From NCBI GenBank assembly GCA_036362985.1, contig JAYGXS010000004.1:35566939-35630938 (forward strand): DNA of 64,000 nt. Reading direction: 5' to 3'. Each line of letters starts with the position of its first letter. Position 1 is the stretch's first letter. Made by a program: the position numbers and the translations under genes. The notes beneath the pieces were generated by a model. It had not been told where the DNA came from. It did not search any database and was given only the letters and a program-made list of their open reading frames with translations. Source of the DNA: Ligula intestinalis (lineage: Eukaryota; Platyhelminthes; Cestoda; Diphyllobothriidea; Diphyllobothriidae). Positions 10,404-22,316 of the stretch are shown piece by piece.

Positions 10404-13400
10404 GTGCTAGAGGAGACAACCTCGAACAAAGAATCCGAGCGGCCGTTGGGGACCCGCCTGTATTCAAAATTCCCAAAAAACCTCATGAACATGTCAACTT
10501 ACGATTTTACGACCCATGCTACGGCGTCCGCGGGAACCGACGCGCTCCGCAACCCTTGTCCGGTGGTGCGGGTGAATAATGTGCAAGCTAGACTGCTAAA
10601 CAAAAAACGGACTCTTGGTATTGGATGCTGGAATGTGCGAACATTTCTGGAACCTGGTACTCAAAGTCTGACAGCGCACAGTCTTCATGAATATCACGTG
10701 GATGTTTGTTGCTTGTCAAAGGTCCGACTCCCCGACTCAGGTGCCCGAGAAATCAAAATCCCGGGGGTCGATTCTTATTTCACCTTGTATCACAGCGTTC
10801 CGAGCGACTCATCTGGTAGACACGGTGTGCCTATTGCCCTCTCGGAAGAAGCTAACCGTGCACTACTAGCATGGGAACCAGTCAACGACCGAATGGCCTA
10901 TGTTCGACTAAAAAGCCAATTTATGAACATCTCGGTCGTATCTGTGTATGCACCTACGTCGGCGGCTGAACAGCAAGAGAAAGATAATTTCTACTCGCAG
11001 CTGCAGGAGCTAGCTGAGCGACTCCCTCGTCGAGATCTGCTAATTGTTGCCGGGGCCTGGAATGGCCGGACTGGGCCCGGTGACCCGACAAACAGCCCCC
11101 TTCTTGGTCGTTTCGGGCTTGGCTCTCGAACGGACAATGGTGAGAGGATGCTGCAGTTTGCTGATCAGAACCGATTGTTTGTTACCAATACATCCTTTCA
11201 GCATCGTCACAAACATCTACTGACTTGGTATTCGACCGATGGTCGTACCGCCAGTCAGATTGATTACATTCTAGTTGGTTCACGGTTTCGCAGCTGGGTC
11301 TACGATAGCAGGTCGATGCGAGGCGCCGAAACTGGTAACGTCCACAGGTCTGACCATGTTCTCGTTCAAACGCGCCTAAGGGTTCGCCTCTCATCTGTGC
11401 CCCAACTGCCACGTGCGAGACGCCTTGATGTGGCAAAACTACGGCAAACCAACACTAAGGAGGCCCTAAGCACAGAAATCCGCTCTCATCTTACGACCCA
11501 GGCTGACAACGAAGGCAGTAGCAATTGGACATCACTGAAGACACCCATCTATGGGGCAGCTGAGAAGATTCTCGGATTCACTCAGCGGCGCCGCAGTGAC
11601 TGGATCAGCGGAAGAACCCTGCAGCTATCGGCCGAGACGACTCGAGACAGGTCCCGGAACGATGCCTCCTTCCGCCAACTTCGAAAGCTGACAGCAAAGT
11701 CGGCTAGAGATGATCGGCAGAATTATGGGTCCGAAACGGTGAATTCTATGGAGCAGGCTTCTAATTTTGGTGACACTTGAAAATTGTACCAAATCATACG
11801 CCAGGTTAGTGGTAAGCTCCCGACACTCTGTGATTCTGTTTGCGATGTGAATGGAGGATTTATTGCCGACAACTCGGCCAAGGTCGATCGCTGGCGTGAA
11901 CACTTCGAGCACCTACTCAACTTTGACGAACAACCCATCACACCCTCCCTCTCTTCGTCAGCGGAGTTTCAATCATCTCCTGTCTACGCAGTGTCGTGTG
12001 ACCTCCCATCCGAAGACGAAGTTACTGATGCAATGCAGAGGCTACGCAACAACAGAGCGTGCGGAGAGGACGGTATTCCTGCAGAAATCTACAAGTCCTG
12101 TGTCGACACCCTGGCTCCTCGGCTCCATAAGGTGATTGTACAGGCGTGGCGAGAGGAGACCGTTCCCGATGACTGGGGCTCAGGTATCCTTGTACATGTC
12201 CACAAGAGGGGAGGTAAGACAAGATGCGAGAACTACCGTGGCATAAGTCTTATCCATGTTGCTGCAAAGATCTTCGCTATTGTTCTTCTCAGGCGCTTCC
12301 AGTCTGTACGTGACTCCAGGACACGACCCAACCAAGCCGGATTCCGAGCTGGGCGTGGATGTGCGGATAAAATATTCACACTGAGGCGCACTCTAGAATT
12401 CCGCCATAGCTACCAGCAACCGACGGCCGTTTGCTTCGTCGACTTTGCCGCCACATTCGATTCCATCCATCGTGAGTCTCTGTGGCGAATAATGGAACTG
12501 GATGGAATGCCGACCAAACTCATTGCGATGATTAAGGCCTACTATCGGTCTACCACCACACTAGTCCTGGTCCACAACAATCTCTCTCAGTCGTTCGATA
12601 TCCAGTCTGGTGTCAGACAGGGCTGCGTCCTTTCGCACATTCTTTTTAACTACGTCATTGACTGGATTCTCGGCAAAGCCCTACATGAAGAGGACGGTGT
12701 TGAACTTGCACCCGGACGCCGACTTACTGATCTTGACTACGCCGATTATATTGCGCTGTTAGCCTCAAACTTTGATGGTCTACAGTCAGTATTGTCGCGG
12801 TTAAATGAAATCACTATGTCGGTAGGCATGTCCATCAATTCCGGAAAGACGAAGTTGTTCTCGAGCTGCATCCCTGACCAGGAGAAGACACCCCTGGGGA
12901 TAAATGGCCATCAACTTGAAGAAGTAGACAGCTTTAACTACCTCGGGGCGAGGCTGCTATCGAATGGGCAGAGCAAGGATGACATTGTCTCCCGTATCGA
13001 TGCTGCTCGCTGGGTTTTCTCACTCCTTCGAAAGTGCCTATGGATCCGACGTGACATTTTCATCGCCACGAAGATTCGTGTACACCGTGCATCCATTCGG
13101 TCAGTCCTCCTCTATGGATGTGAATGCTGGGCTGTGTGCGCTGAAAATGAGCGAAGACTGGAGGTCTTTGACCACCAGTGCCTGAGGACGATCCTGCGAG
13201 TTAAGTATAGTGATGTCATCTCAAATGAGACAGTCCGCATCCGCTGCGATCGTATCACGAGGATATCTCAGGCCATTCAAGAAAGGCGACTGAGGTGGTT
13301 TGGACACGTTCTCTGTCGTCCGCCCCACGAGCTTAGCTATGCTGCCCTCGACTCGGATCCGCAGCCTACCTGGAAACGTCGAAAAGAAGGGCAACTAAAG

Positions 13401-13601
13401 ACCTGGCTAGACACCGTCCGTCAAGACATGGAAGCAGTTCTTGGACCTTCTTTCTTCGGCCTCCGTCGCTGGAGAAGGGACTGGGTGGAGCTTTCGAGAT
13501 CCGCTGTCGCCAATCGCCACGCATGGAGAGGTACCGTTCGTGACATCATTGAGGCTGGCTAGATCAGGCATGATCACAGCCGTAACAAGTACAAGTAAGT
13601 A
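9990..13601 (+). mobile_element. Near full-length RTE-type non-LTR retrotransposon
   Basis: One long endonuclease-reverse transcriptase frame (10404-13562) is followed by a very short 3' UTR ending at about 13601 in ACAAGTACAAGTAAGT. RTE elements typically have a single such protein and a short tandem-repeat tail, which fits. The same tail word ends the truncated copy at 43095-43726. The 5' limit is uncertain: the directly repeated TATAAAA unit at 9989/10281 may be its leader. Confidence 0.85.
10404..13562 (+). pseudogene. RTE LINE polyprotein: AP-like endonuclease plus reverse transcriptase, broken
   Basis: The frame runs 1,052 codons with a single TGA at 11778-11780; both halves are in the same frame. 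The first in-frame ATGs are at 10485 and 10491. Residues about 71-325 form an exonuclease/endonuclease/phosphatase fold: CWNVRTF near 75-81, IDYILVG near 286-292 and SDH at 316-318. Two metal-site residues look lost: LSKVR (K106) where relatives carry a glutamate, and VAGAWN (A218) where GDWN is expected. The second half (11784-13562) is the reverse transcriptase: FVDFAATFDS (motif A, aspartate kept at residue 220 of this half) and GVRQGCVLS (motif B). The YADD box reads YADY (residues 319-322), the last Asp codon GAT now being TAT at 12747-12749. The C-terminal part is RTE-like (RRLRWFGHVLCRPPHEL). It would nick target DNA and reverse transcribe its RNA; this copy should do neither. Confidence 0.9.
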
Positions 13602-14204
13602 CGCCTTGATACAGAACTTCGGAAGTTGAAAGAATTAGGCGTATCCGAGGCCATTCTCCGTTTCTTCGTATTATTCTCGCAGTAGTAATTCGATGGTCTC
13701 GAGTTCCAGGCCTAATGGATTAAAAGTAAAAAGGGACGTGGCATCACAAGATAACATGATACTGTAGTGACCTCGCATTCTAAACCATGCTTTCCTTGCA
13801 CGCCTCTGGGACGCGCCGCATGTCTGTCGCTCGTGTTCACTAAGAACATGCGTACCACAGTGGGTCAAAGGCAGGTTTAGGACACGGGCATGTGTTCACC
13901 CTCTTTCTTTCCTAACTGGCCAATCACTTTCCAAGATCATTTCACTAAGGAAACTATTGCGGTGACAACCCACTCTCAGACACTGCCGCGCCCGACGACC
14001 TCACTGCCGATCATGCAGGCTTTCCGGGCCTGGCGGCCTCATTAACGCAATGCAACTCTGGATCCGGCCCGTCCATGGCTGAAGTGCACTAGTTCGGGAA
14101 TAAGTTGCCCATTACTCCTACTTTACTCCTTCTACATTTATTTAAATTAATTATAACACTCTGGCCTTCCATGTCTTACCCACTAGTTTATAATCATTGG
14201 GATA
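13602..14204. other. No supported feature
   Basis: Spacer between the LINE and the next PLE. No domain or RNA gene seen. Confidence 0.5.
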
Positions 14205-15345
14205 CGTTCAGCTGGCCTTCCTGGATGTCCTCGTTTTCCGCAAAGACGATGGTGGCCTTAAAACTAAAGTGTTCATGAAAGCAACCAGCACTATGCAAGT
14301 CCTGAACTACAGCAGCAACCATCCAATCGGTCACAAACGCAGCTGCGTAAGAGCGCTATTCCGGCGCGTCGAGACGCATCGCAGCGAAGTGGAAGACAAA
14401 ATTGCTGAATTACAATACGGTCGACGGGTACTTAGAGCGAATGGATACCCGCACAATTTTGTCAACCAGTGCATTCGCAAACGAGAGACGAAGCCACGTC
14501 CAGCTGGTCCAACCGTTTGGCGAGCTCTTCCGTGCGTGAAAAATGTATCGGAAGCGGTCAGCCGTCTACTCACCCCACTTGGAGTTGGAGTTGCACATAG
14601 GCCGGAAGCAGCCATCAGACGCCGGATCATGAGGCCGAAAGACCCACTGCCACGGCAGGAAACGGCTGGAGTCGTTTACCGGATCTGGTGTAGTTGTGGA
14701 CAAAGCAACTACGTCGGAGAAACCGGTAGATTACTCCAGACGCGAATGGCCGAGCATGCGGCGGCGGCGAAGAAGTAAGACGTCAACTCCCAGGCTGCAG
14801 CTCACTCAACGGGACCCGGCCATATTTTCAAGTTTGACGAGGCCGAAATCCTCGCAAGAGGGGACAACCACGTGAACCGCGAGCTGCTCGAGTCATGGTT
14901 CTCAGGCTCCCAGTCCATCAAAAAGCGCAACGATTTGGCGTTCCCATACGGTGTACTGAGAAATTTCCTGAGCAAGAAAATCAGTCACGTGGGAAGGACT
15001 GGGCGCAACTCTGACGACAGAGGGCCTAATTGTCGAGCAATTATCAAACCTGCATCCGACGCGGACAAGAACGCTGTTGCAATTAATGAGCAATCACCGG
15101 ACCAATTAAGACCTCCAGTGATGCCTACAGGAACGGACAATTATAGTACGCATGCGGATGACCGCTCTAAACTATAAATACCGTGCAATTTGTGCATGTA
15201 TCACCCCTTATATGCGCATGTCTCAGACCTGTTTACGATTACCTATGACTAATGTTTCCTGACGGAATCCGAAACGTCAGGAAAATGAAGTCCTTGTTCC
15301 AGTGATCGCATCTTCTTCTTTGCATACGTTCATTCTCTATTACCC
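14205..15345 (+). pseudogene. 5'-truncated Penelope-like element, GIY-YIG half plus 3' terminus
   Basis: The frame starts inside the post-RT segment (QLAFLDVLVFRKDDGG), continues through HPIGHKRSCVRALF and a linker, then a GIY-YIG nuclease block (VVYRIWCSCGQSNYVGETGR with RMAEHAAA). One in-frame TAA at 14776-14778 breaks it. The same frame resumes at once and continues to a TAA at about 15175 (AHSTGPGHIFKFDEAEI, ELLESWFSGSQSIKKRNDLA). The whole RT palm is missing, so this is a truncated insertion. Beyond the stop, 15180-15345 is terminal non-coding sequence with GAATCCGAAACGTCAGG at about 15262, a partial hammerhead-like motif lacking most of helix II. It is the best-preserved GIY-YIG half in the window. 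Confidence 0.85.
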
Positions 15346-15394
15346 AGCAGGTCTACTTTGTATCCTTCAAGATCTTCGAAGGATATTGAGAGTA

Positions 15395-15870
15395 TCAGCC
15401 ACTGCATACGTGGCGTGCTCTTCCTTACTTGAAGAATGTGTCCGAAGCCTTCAGCCGTCTTCTTACTGCATCTGGAGTTTGAGTTGCACACAGTTCGGAA
15501 GCAGCCATTTGGCGCCGGACATGATTCTAAAAGACCCACTACATGGCAAGAAACGGCTGGAATCGTTTAACGAATATGGCGCAGTAGCTTCGTCGAAGAA
15601 ACTGGGAGATTCCTCCAGACGCAAATGGCTGAGCATGCAGCAGTGGTGAGAGGAAAGATGCTAGCTCCCAGATTGCAACTCAATTGACGGGACCAGCCCA
15701 TATTTGCAAATTAAACGGGGCTAAATTCTTTGCAAGATGTGATAACCGTATATGCCGGTAGCTGCTGGAGTCATGGTTCTCGGGCCCGTAGTTAATAAAC
15801 AAGCGCAATGACTAACGTTGCCATACTCTGTACTGAGTTTGTGTCTGAACATGAAAATTAGTCACGTTGG
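15395..15870 (+). mobile_element. Degenerate PLE fragment (GIY-YIG region)
   Basis: DNA matches 14530-14990 in order: the KNVSEA linker (GAAGAATGTGTCCGAAGC), ATGATTCTAAAAGACCCACT, GGAATCGTTTAACGAATATG, ACTGGGAGATTCCTCCAGAC, GGCTGAGCATGCAGCAG, and the ELLESWF block (TGGAGTCATGGTTCTCGGGC). Stops and frameshifts are frequent. It is closer to the 8590-9600 element than to 14205-15345, and lies directly after the latter's terminus in the same orientation. Confidence 0.75.
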
Positions 15871-16413
15871 GAGGGAGGATTTTTTTCTCGTGCGGTTTTT
15901 GAAAGTCAGAATGCACTGAATTCTACTACTACCTACTTTTATTCTAGGAATTATTTCATTGTTTTCTTTTTAGTTCATGATTTTCGAACGAATTTAATTC
16001 AATTTTAAAAGAGTTAATCGATGAGGAATGTTAAAAACTCTGCTTTCGACTCATAGCGTTATTTCCTACTTCTGTACTATATCTTGTAGCTTAGACAGAA
16101 GAAAAATGTTCCTAGTGTCATTATTCGACCTCTGTACTTACTTTTCTTTTATAGCGCCATCTGGGCATTTAACGTCAATTTACATATTATAAAACAGAAT
16201 TTATGACCTCACAGAAAACTGGGCTTTAGCTTGAAAGACAAGAGAACCACTAGTTCGAGCTTGGAAGTCGCATTTGAGTCTTCTTTTGTGCAAATCTCTG
16301 GGTCTCGTATTATATTTACACATTTTGTCATAGGGGCGTACGCTCACTAATAAAGATACGGATGTGCTCATCCAGTGGGGTATTAGGACCAAGTCTAGAA
16401 TATTTGAAACGGG
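15871..16413. other. No supported feature
   Basis: AT-rich spacer with no recognisable reading frame. Confidence 0.5.
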
Positions 16414-16720
16414 ATGTGTGATAATAATGCACGTATGCAGTCAACTAGTATCCTCCAACACGTTCAAATAAATCGTAACGATGGTAGTCAAAGAAAGAGG
16501 TTGAAATACTTGCACAGCCTGCATAAGGCCAGCGGTTATCCGAAGTTTTTCCTACGCGAGTGCATCAAGGAACACTACCCTCCGTATTCGTCTAATAAAA
16601 AATCGAGTTTGTGACTCGTGATTTCCCCATGTGAAAGGCGTTTCGGAGGTGACAGCAATAAATCTGAATGCCTTTGCGGCTTCAGATGGCTCATAAATCT
16701 GATTTAATAGTCAGATAGTT
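16414..16720 (+). mobile_element. Short PLE fragment (segment between RT and GIY-YIG)
   Basis: The frame 16414-16614 reads DGSQRKRLKYLHSLHKASGY followed by PKFFLRECIK. This matches the post-RT helix segment of the PLE at 28617-30600 (EVKYLHALFEGNGYPKSFI). DNA resembling the VKNVSE linker follows at about 16630. It belongs to the same subfamily as the 28.6 kb copy, not the 14.2 kb one. Confidence 0.55.
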
Positions 16721-17383
16721 GAGCATGAGGCCCAAAACCCCGCTATCTGTGACAGACTCTGACTTTGATCAAAAGCAGGCGAATCGGCAAATTAACTTGG
16801 AGGCCTGGGTGGACCGCAACATTTACGTCAAAGGAGCCCTGTTTACTTTACAGTTAGATTTTGCTGGGATTCTTTTCATTCTCGACTCACATATTAATTA
16901 CAATTTTGGCATTATCCCTATAAAATAAGGTAAAGAATGAATTAGTTTAGAATTCTTGGATTTGAACAAAAGATTCAGCATTTATTGACGTTATAGACTT
17001 TCGCGACATCTTACTCAGCTGCTTATGGTCATTGTCTAGATAAACTGTCTAATTAACTATCGACCTAAAGGAGTGAAACTTGCTGAGGTGCTACTGCTCA
17101 CTTATGAAAATTAACGGCTCCCCTTTATTTAATAGTTGCCTGCTTGTGCGCTAATTGCTTTATGACCGGCGTGCCGGCCGTGACCTGCAGAGCATTCGTC
17201 ACACGTGGTGGAATTGGACGTTATGACTGCTCGGCTATCTGGCTCCCTGGTGCTAGCATTCGGCGAAGCGTTCGCTTGTGCGTTCCCGAGTGGCAAATAT
17301 CTTGGTCAAACTGAGCCTCAGCACTGAATATAGGTAAGGCCGGTTGTTGTTCTTTTTTATAGACTGGGGCCCGTAAAACATGA
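16721..17383. other. No supported feature
   Basis: No convincing coding or repeat signal. Confidence 0.45.
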
Positions 17384-17860
17384 CTAAAGTAACTCGCGAC
17401 TAACACGATTGTCAACTCTCACGAACAGTGCGGCTTCATCAAATCTGAATATATGGCCGGGTCTTATCGAGTGAGCCGCAATTAGAGAACTAGTGTCATT
17501 TCTCTTCACTACTGACGCGCGCTCGGCAATTTGCTTCTTGAGAAGTCTTCCAGTTTCTCTGACGTAGTTGCTCTGTCCGCAACTGCACCAGATCCTATAG
17601 GCGACCCCAGATGTTTTGTTTTTGCCGTGGCAGTGTGATTTCATTATCCGACGCCTTATCGTTGCCTGCGGCCCGTGTGCGTCTCCAACTTCAAGTTGTG
17701 CGAGAAAACGGCTGACGGCCTTTGAGACGTTTTTGACATGCAGAATCACCCACAAAAATTTAGGGTCGATGCAATTTTGTCACATGTCTCGTTTGCCCAT
17801 GCACAGGTTGATGGAGTTACGTGGGTAGCCATTTCTTTGAATACCCGTAGAATTTATTGC
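17384..17860 (-). mobile_element. PLE fragment with GIY-YIG domain, reverse strand
   Basis: The minus frame 17384-17755 encodes HVKNVSKAVSRFLAQLEVG, then IRRRIM, then GVAYRIWCSCGQSNYVRETG (the glycine of YVGETG replaced by arginine), AERASVV and AAHSIRPGHIFRFDEAALF. It belongs to the same subfamily as 14205-15345. Upstream DNA to about 17860 continues in another frame (QCI-KRD region). The RT is absent. Confidence 0.8.
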
Positions 17861-17984
17861 AAGTCACGACTCGCAAACCGGTCTTCAAGCAATTAGTGCA
17901 CAAACGAGCTGCTATCCTCGACCAAGGAACCGTTAGTTGTCATAGTTATGCAGTAGCACATTGATTGTATCCTATGCATACTGC

Positions 17985-18160
17985 AACTCCCTGTGTATGG
18001 ATAACCCGTTTCTAATATTGTTTCCGATTATGAATCCGTGACGGATTTTTAAACGTGTGATGAATAGCATGCTTGTCCCACCGATCACATCTACTTCTGC
18101 TCAATTCCTTCGTGGGACTCGCATGTTTACTCGTATTGGTAGCTTGTGTTTAATCCTGAG
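17985..18160 (+). mobile_element. PLE terminal remnant
   Basis: ATGAATCCGTGACGGATTTT, then AAACGTGTG and CTTGTCCCACCGATCACATC, followed by TGGGACTCGCATG. The order matches the terminus at 54707-54800 (ATGAATCCGCGACGGATCTC, GAAACGTC, GTCCCAGCGATCG, TGGGACTCGCATT). The hammerhead-like core is eroded (TTAAACGTG in place of GAAACGTC). Confidence 0.55.
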
Positions 18161-18164
18161 CTTT

Positions 18165-18312
18165 CAAAATCATGCAGGAATTCATCGTCAGAGATAGCAG
18201 GAGTAGCAGCAAAAGCACAACATTTATAGGGGGTGCAAGCCAGTCAGTGATGCAAGCCTGGAGGTGACTGTGCGGGCTCTGTACGCCGACGCCAGATCGG
18301 TACAACCGTGGA
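18165..18312 (-). mobile_element. Second PLE terminal remnant, opposite strand
   Basis: Shares ATTCATCGTCAGAGATA, GTGACTGTGCGGGCTCTGTA and CGACGCCAGATCGGTA with 62790-63020. On the minus strand it contains CTGACGATGAATTCC, a hammerhead-like start, and GAAAGCTC, whose AGCT is palindromic. It abuts the preceding plus-strand terminus, forming a tail-to-tail pair. Confidence 0.5.
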
Positions 18313-19635
18313 CCAAACTTCGATCAGTATTCGGCTTTTCTTGACGGCCACAAAGGTAAGTTTGCGGCCCGTTTCGTATTTGCAGGTTGCTGCAAGTTTA
18401 AAACTCAGCATAGCAAACACACTGTTCCCATGCTCGACCAAACTTCTTCTTTACCCAAGCAAACACCTCGGACGCTCACTTTCGCATCCATTCGTAGTGT
18501 AGAACAAACTGAAACACGTTGATATGCCAGAGAGAGCAAACTTCAAGCGCCGAGGAAGCAGCGTTCTGAGCGAGAGTATATTTGACGTCATACAATTTCG
18601 TGACCTTTTATTCGACTGTATACGGCCACTGCCAATTAATAAAATAAAACAAACTATCCGATTGCCTGTCAACCTAAAAAGGTGAAACTTTTTAGGTAAA
18701 CAGGGCATGATGTACCATAATTTTTTAAGCAAGACAAATTTTCACAAAAAACACTTCCGAACAATAAAGTCAAAAACAACTGAATGGGCGTTGCCTTCTG
18801 TTGATTGCTTTAGGAACTTGTTGTCTTCCCGCATGTTAAGAGTGTAAAGAGGATACATGCGAGAACATGGACATATGTACGTGTGAAGAAGACAGGCAGG
18901 TAGTACAAAATGTATCTGGGGAATGAGAAGGATAATTTTATAATTGATAAGCCTGTTAACCTGCCTACCTTCTGTTGCAGTCATCTTCTTTAGAGCCAAT
19001 AGGACTGTGCCAAATATTCCATCCATTCATAGCTCGTATGATACATTAAGTTAAAAATCGGAATTCCGGGGTCAGCACTGACTAATGCATTTTGTATTTT
19101 TCTCAGGGTCAAACGGCTGGCGTTCTCCTAGGCCAGTATCTCATAGAAGAATATAGAAAGACTACAATCTAGTGTTTTTGAAGTGGAACAATGCTTTTCA
19201 AGGCAATTTATTTTACTATAACATCACCGTGGAGATTTTATACACACCTTGAGTCACGTAACCCTGAACGGGCTTCCTAAATCTCGCTTCAGAGATGGAA
19301 TTAAAATGTATTTAAGAAAACTGCAAAAGTTGCGTTTATTCAAAGGACTTATGACGGGTCACTTGGCACTTGCCACTGAGAATCTCAAAGTCCATTTTTA
19401 TAACAGAAAGTCAGGAACGGATTGTTCCTCTCCAAATGCGACAATTAGCAGTAGTGGATCTGGAATGCTCGATCTCTTCTTGTCACCAGAGACCAAAACC
19501 GAATACGGAAAGTTCAAGAACCGCCCCTATGTGGATTGAGAAAACCCGCCGAGCAGAACTGCTCGGCGGACACTATCGCTCTTACTCTGTCCATTCTGCA
19601 GTAGTCCCAGCTCGAGGTATTTTAAACTGTCGATT
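18313..19635. other. No supported feature
   Basis: A 96-codon plus-strand frame at 19249-19539 has no recognisable domain and no clear splice boundaries. Nothing else was seen. Confidence 0.4.
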
Positions 19636-19639
19636 TCTT

Positions 19640-20350
19640 CAAGTCAATGGTAATAAGTCTTTTGGGGTGTCTGCTTCTGGTTAAGAATGCAACTTGAACA
19701 AAGTTTTGTCTTTCTAGCATTTATGGATAAGCCAACCGAAGTAGCGGTCTTATTCACCTCTGACACCGCAGACTGTATAATACCAAAGCTTGAGGTTAAC
19801 AAGGCGATATCGCCGGCATAGTCACGGTCAGTCATCTGGCGTCTGGGTGCAAATTCCACACCGTTAAAACCGTGCAGAGCTTTTCTGAGAATCCAGTTAA
19901 TTACGCATTTGAACAGAATGGGCTACAGGATGCCAGCTTGTCGAACATCTTACCGGATATTGAACGGTTTGGAGAGATTGTCATGGACGAGTACTCCTGC
20001 AGTCATGTATCGATAGTAGACTCTTACCATACCTACGATTCTTGCCAACACGCCATCCAACTCAATTGTCCGCCACAGGGACTCACGATGGACGGAATCA
20101 AACGCAAATGCAACGTTAACGAAGCAGGCGACTGTCAGTAGCTAGTAGCCATGGTAGAAGTCCAGAATGCGTTTCACTGTAAATATCTGGTCCACGCAAC
20201 TAAGCCCAGTTCGGAATTCGGCTTAGTTAGGCCTTGTCCTAGAGTCATCTACAGACTGGCATCGTCTTTAAAACACAGAGGTGAACAGGATAAGCTCGCG
20301 TCTCAACCTAAATGCACTGTCGCTGAGGACATGTTCACCAATATGCTGCT
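19640..20350 (-). mobile_element. RTE LINE reverse-transcriptase fragment, reverse strand
   Basis: The minus frame 19644-19859 reads EFAPRRQMTDRDYAGDIALL then VGLSINARKTKLCSSCI, matching the region around the YADD box of the 10.4 kb LINE (catalytic box here YAGD). Upstream (19860-20350) the complement still shows the INWILRKALH and motif A to motif B region across frameshifts. It is a different subfamily from the full-length copy, truncated at both ends. Confidence 0.8.
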
Positions 20351-22055
20351 TTATGGTATTTAGAATGACTGAGAGGTCCTGCAAAAGTCATGACGAAATT
20401 GGAATTTGTAGTTGAGCACAGAATTGGTCACGTTATTTTGACCTAATGGGTGGATTTAATCCCAAAAAACTTCTATTGTGGAAATCTGCCTTTTACTTCA
20501 GTTTACTGAGGGTAGTAGACCTTACCTTTGGCGAAATCGAAGAAATTATCTATGCTATTAAGTACGACAGAACCAAACTTTTGATAAATATGCATTATGC
20601 TATGGCAGAACCCCAAACTAAGTAAAAGTATGAAATATATACCTTCTAGAACCGGAAGATCTAGTTTTAATTTGATGATCTGCAAGTAAAGCCAAGTTAA
20701 AAGAATCGCGTTTATTTTAGTTTTAAAACATTATTTTTTGCTAATGTGTGAAGTTTTTGCTACAAAACGCCGTAAAAAGGTTTTGACCACATTTTTTTTC
20801 CACCACATCAACTATTCGAGGCGTAAAAAAATCTGCCCGTCTTTTATCGCAAATATGAAGGTTAGTCAAATCTTATTGAATCTAAAGTATATGGAAACAT
20901 ACTTTCCGTACAATATTGGTTCCGCTTATGTGTAATTTAGCAAAGAAACAGACAGAAGCTTAATATTTTTTGCAATATCGCAAGTATAAATTCAGTAGGT
21001 CCTTTTCGTATCACAAGCTTAGGATGGAGCCTGAAAGAAATCAAGTATGGTTAAAAATACCCCAATATAAAAGATAAAAGTGAGTTCTTTCATATCCCGC
21101 CAAACTGTATTATTTTTTCAGGTAAATTTAAAAAAACTTCTCAAAATTCTCTATTTTCAGTTTGAAATGACCTAAAAAGAAAGAAGCATGCAATAATCAA
21201 GTGTTTTTTAAATAATATTTAGGAAGATTTATTGAGAACTAATATTCAAAAATTCTTTTTGGTAAAAAAATGTTAATGGATAGCTAATAAAAGTGTTTTT
21301 TTTTAAATTAACCTGATATAGAAGATTGCTTTAATAAGAACTAATAATCAAAAACCCTTTTTTGGTAAAAATGGTAACGGACATCTTATTTTAAAGGTTT
21401 TGATATGAACATCGAAAATAATCTGTCTATGAAATGGAGCTTCAAATCACAGAAAATCGTCGAAAATTTGCCGGGCTTTATAGGTGAATCTGTGGGTAAT
21501 TATAATTAAATAACGGCAAATGGTTTAAAATATTTTGACTTAGGAAACGTTCTTTTGATATAAAGAATATGGCATGGTTGTCTACTTACGATAAGATTTA
21601 AAGCTATACTTCTAAGTTATAGCTTTTTTAGGTCTGAGGAACTTGAATTTTATTAGTAAAAGTTTATTTTTCTTAAAAAACAATTTTGACTTTTTATATT
21701 TCTTTGAAGTAAAAGTTTGCCTAAGGTTGTTTATTATTATTTCTAAGTGTTCTAAAATGGGTTAATGCCGATTTGCGAATGATTATCAAGCTTTCGCAAA
21801 CTTCGGCATTTTGTCCAACATCGCCGCCGCACTGTGCGAACGCATTTGCCTTTAAGCACATGTACGTATGGTTTTTCATATACAATGGCCAACTCTGAAT
21901 ACTTTACCGGTTCCTGAGGCGAAGTCACGGTGGCAGTCCTGCAAGTACGTTGATGTAACGTTAAATAAAGCGTTTCATTGAACACCGCGAAAACTCTGTC
22001 ATAGGTTCCAAACGCCAGATAGGCTTTTCAGGTACAGAAGAATGAATCAGGGTGT
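20351..22055. other. AT-rich spacer with a diverged tandem duplication at 21223-21386
   Basis: Strongly AT-rich. A segment of about 65 bases at 21223-21292 (GAAGATTTATTGAGAACTAA ... GGTAAAAAAATGTTAATGGA) is repeated with changes at 21321-21386 (GAAGATTGCTTTAATAAGAA ... GGTAAAAATGGTAACGGACA), period about 98. No coding content was recognised. Confidence 0.5.
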
Positions 22056-22059
22056 TTAG

Positions 22060-22316
22060 ACTCTGAAAACCTCCACTACAAAGCCAACTACTTCTCAATC
22101 ACAACATCAGCCAGCCGATGGGCGCAGGGCGGTTGTTAATGTACTTCAAACAGAGAAAGAGCGTGAGAGGAGTGAGGCTGATGTCACAGTGTTTCTCGTT
22201 GTGGGGAAGCAGTGCATTCCACATGGAGAGATTATGGCCTGCTCGAAGCTATCACGTTTTAAATCGTGGCCTCGGAATATACCAACTGTCAGGATAACGA
22301 ACTTTTACGTTAATTG
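22060..22316 (+). CDS. Possible host exon with BTB/POZ-like segment
   Basis: An open frame of 85 codons without its own start follows an acceptor-like GGGTGTTTAG ending at 22059. Its middle reads SEADVTVFLVVGKQCIPHGE then IMACSKLSRFK. This resembles the start of a BTB/POZ domain, where a DV-hydrophobic strand, a G-(K/E)-(F/I)-P-H turn and an A-S/CS helix are typical. BTB domains dimerise and often serve as Cul3 adaptors. The frame ends at TGA 22314-22316, well before a complete BTB fold of about 110 residues, so it is either a broken copy or an exon whose donor (a weak GTCAGG near 22290) I cannot confirm. Confidence 0.35.
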
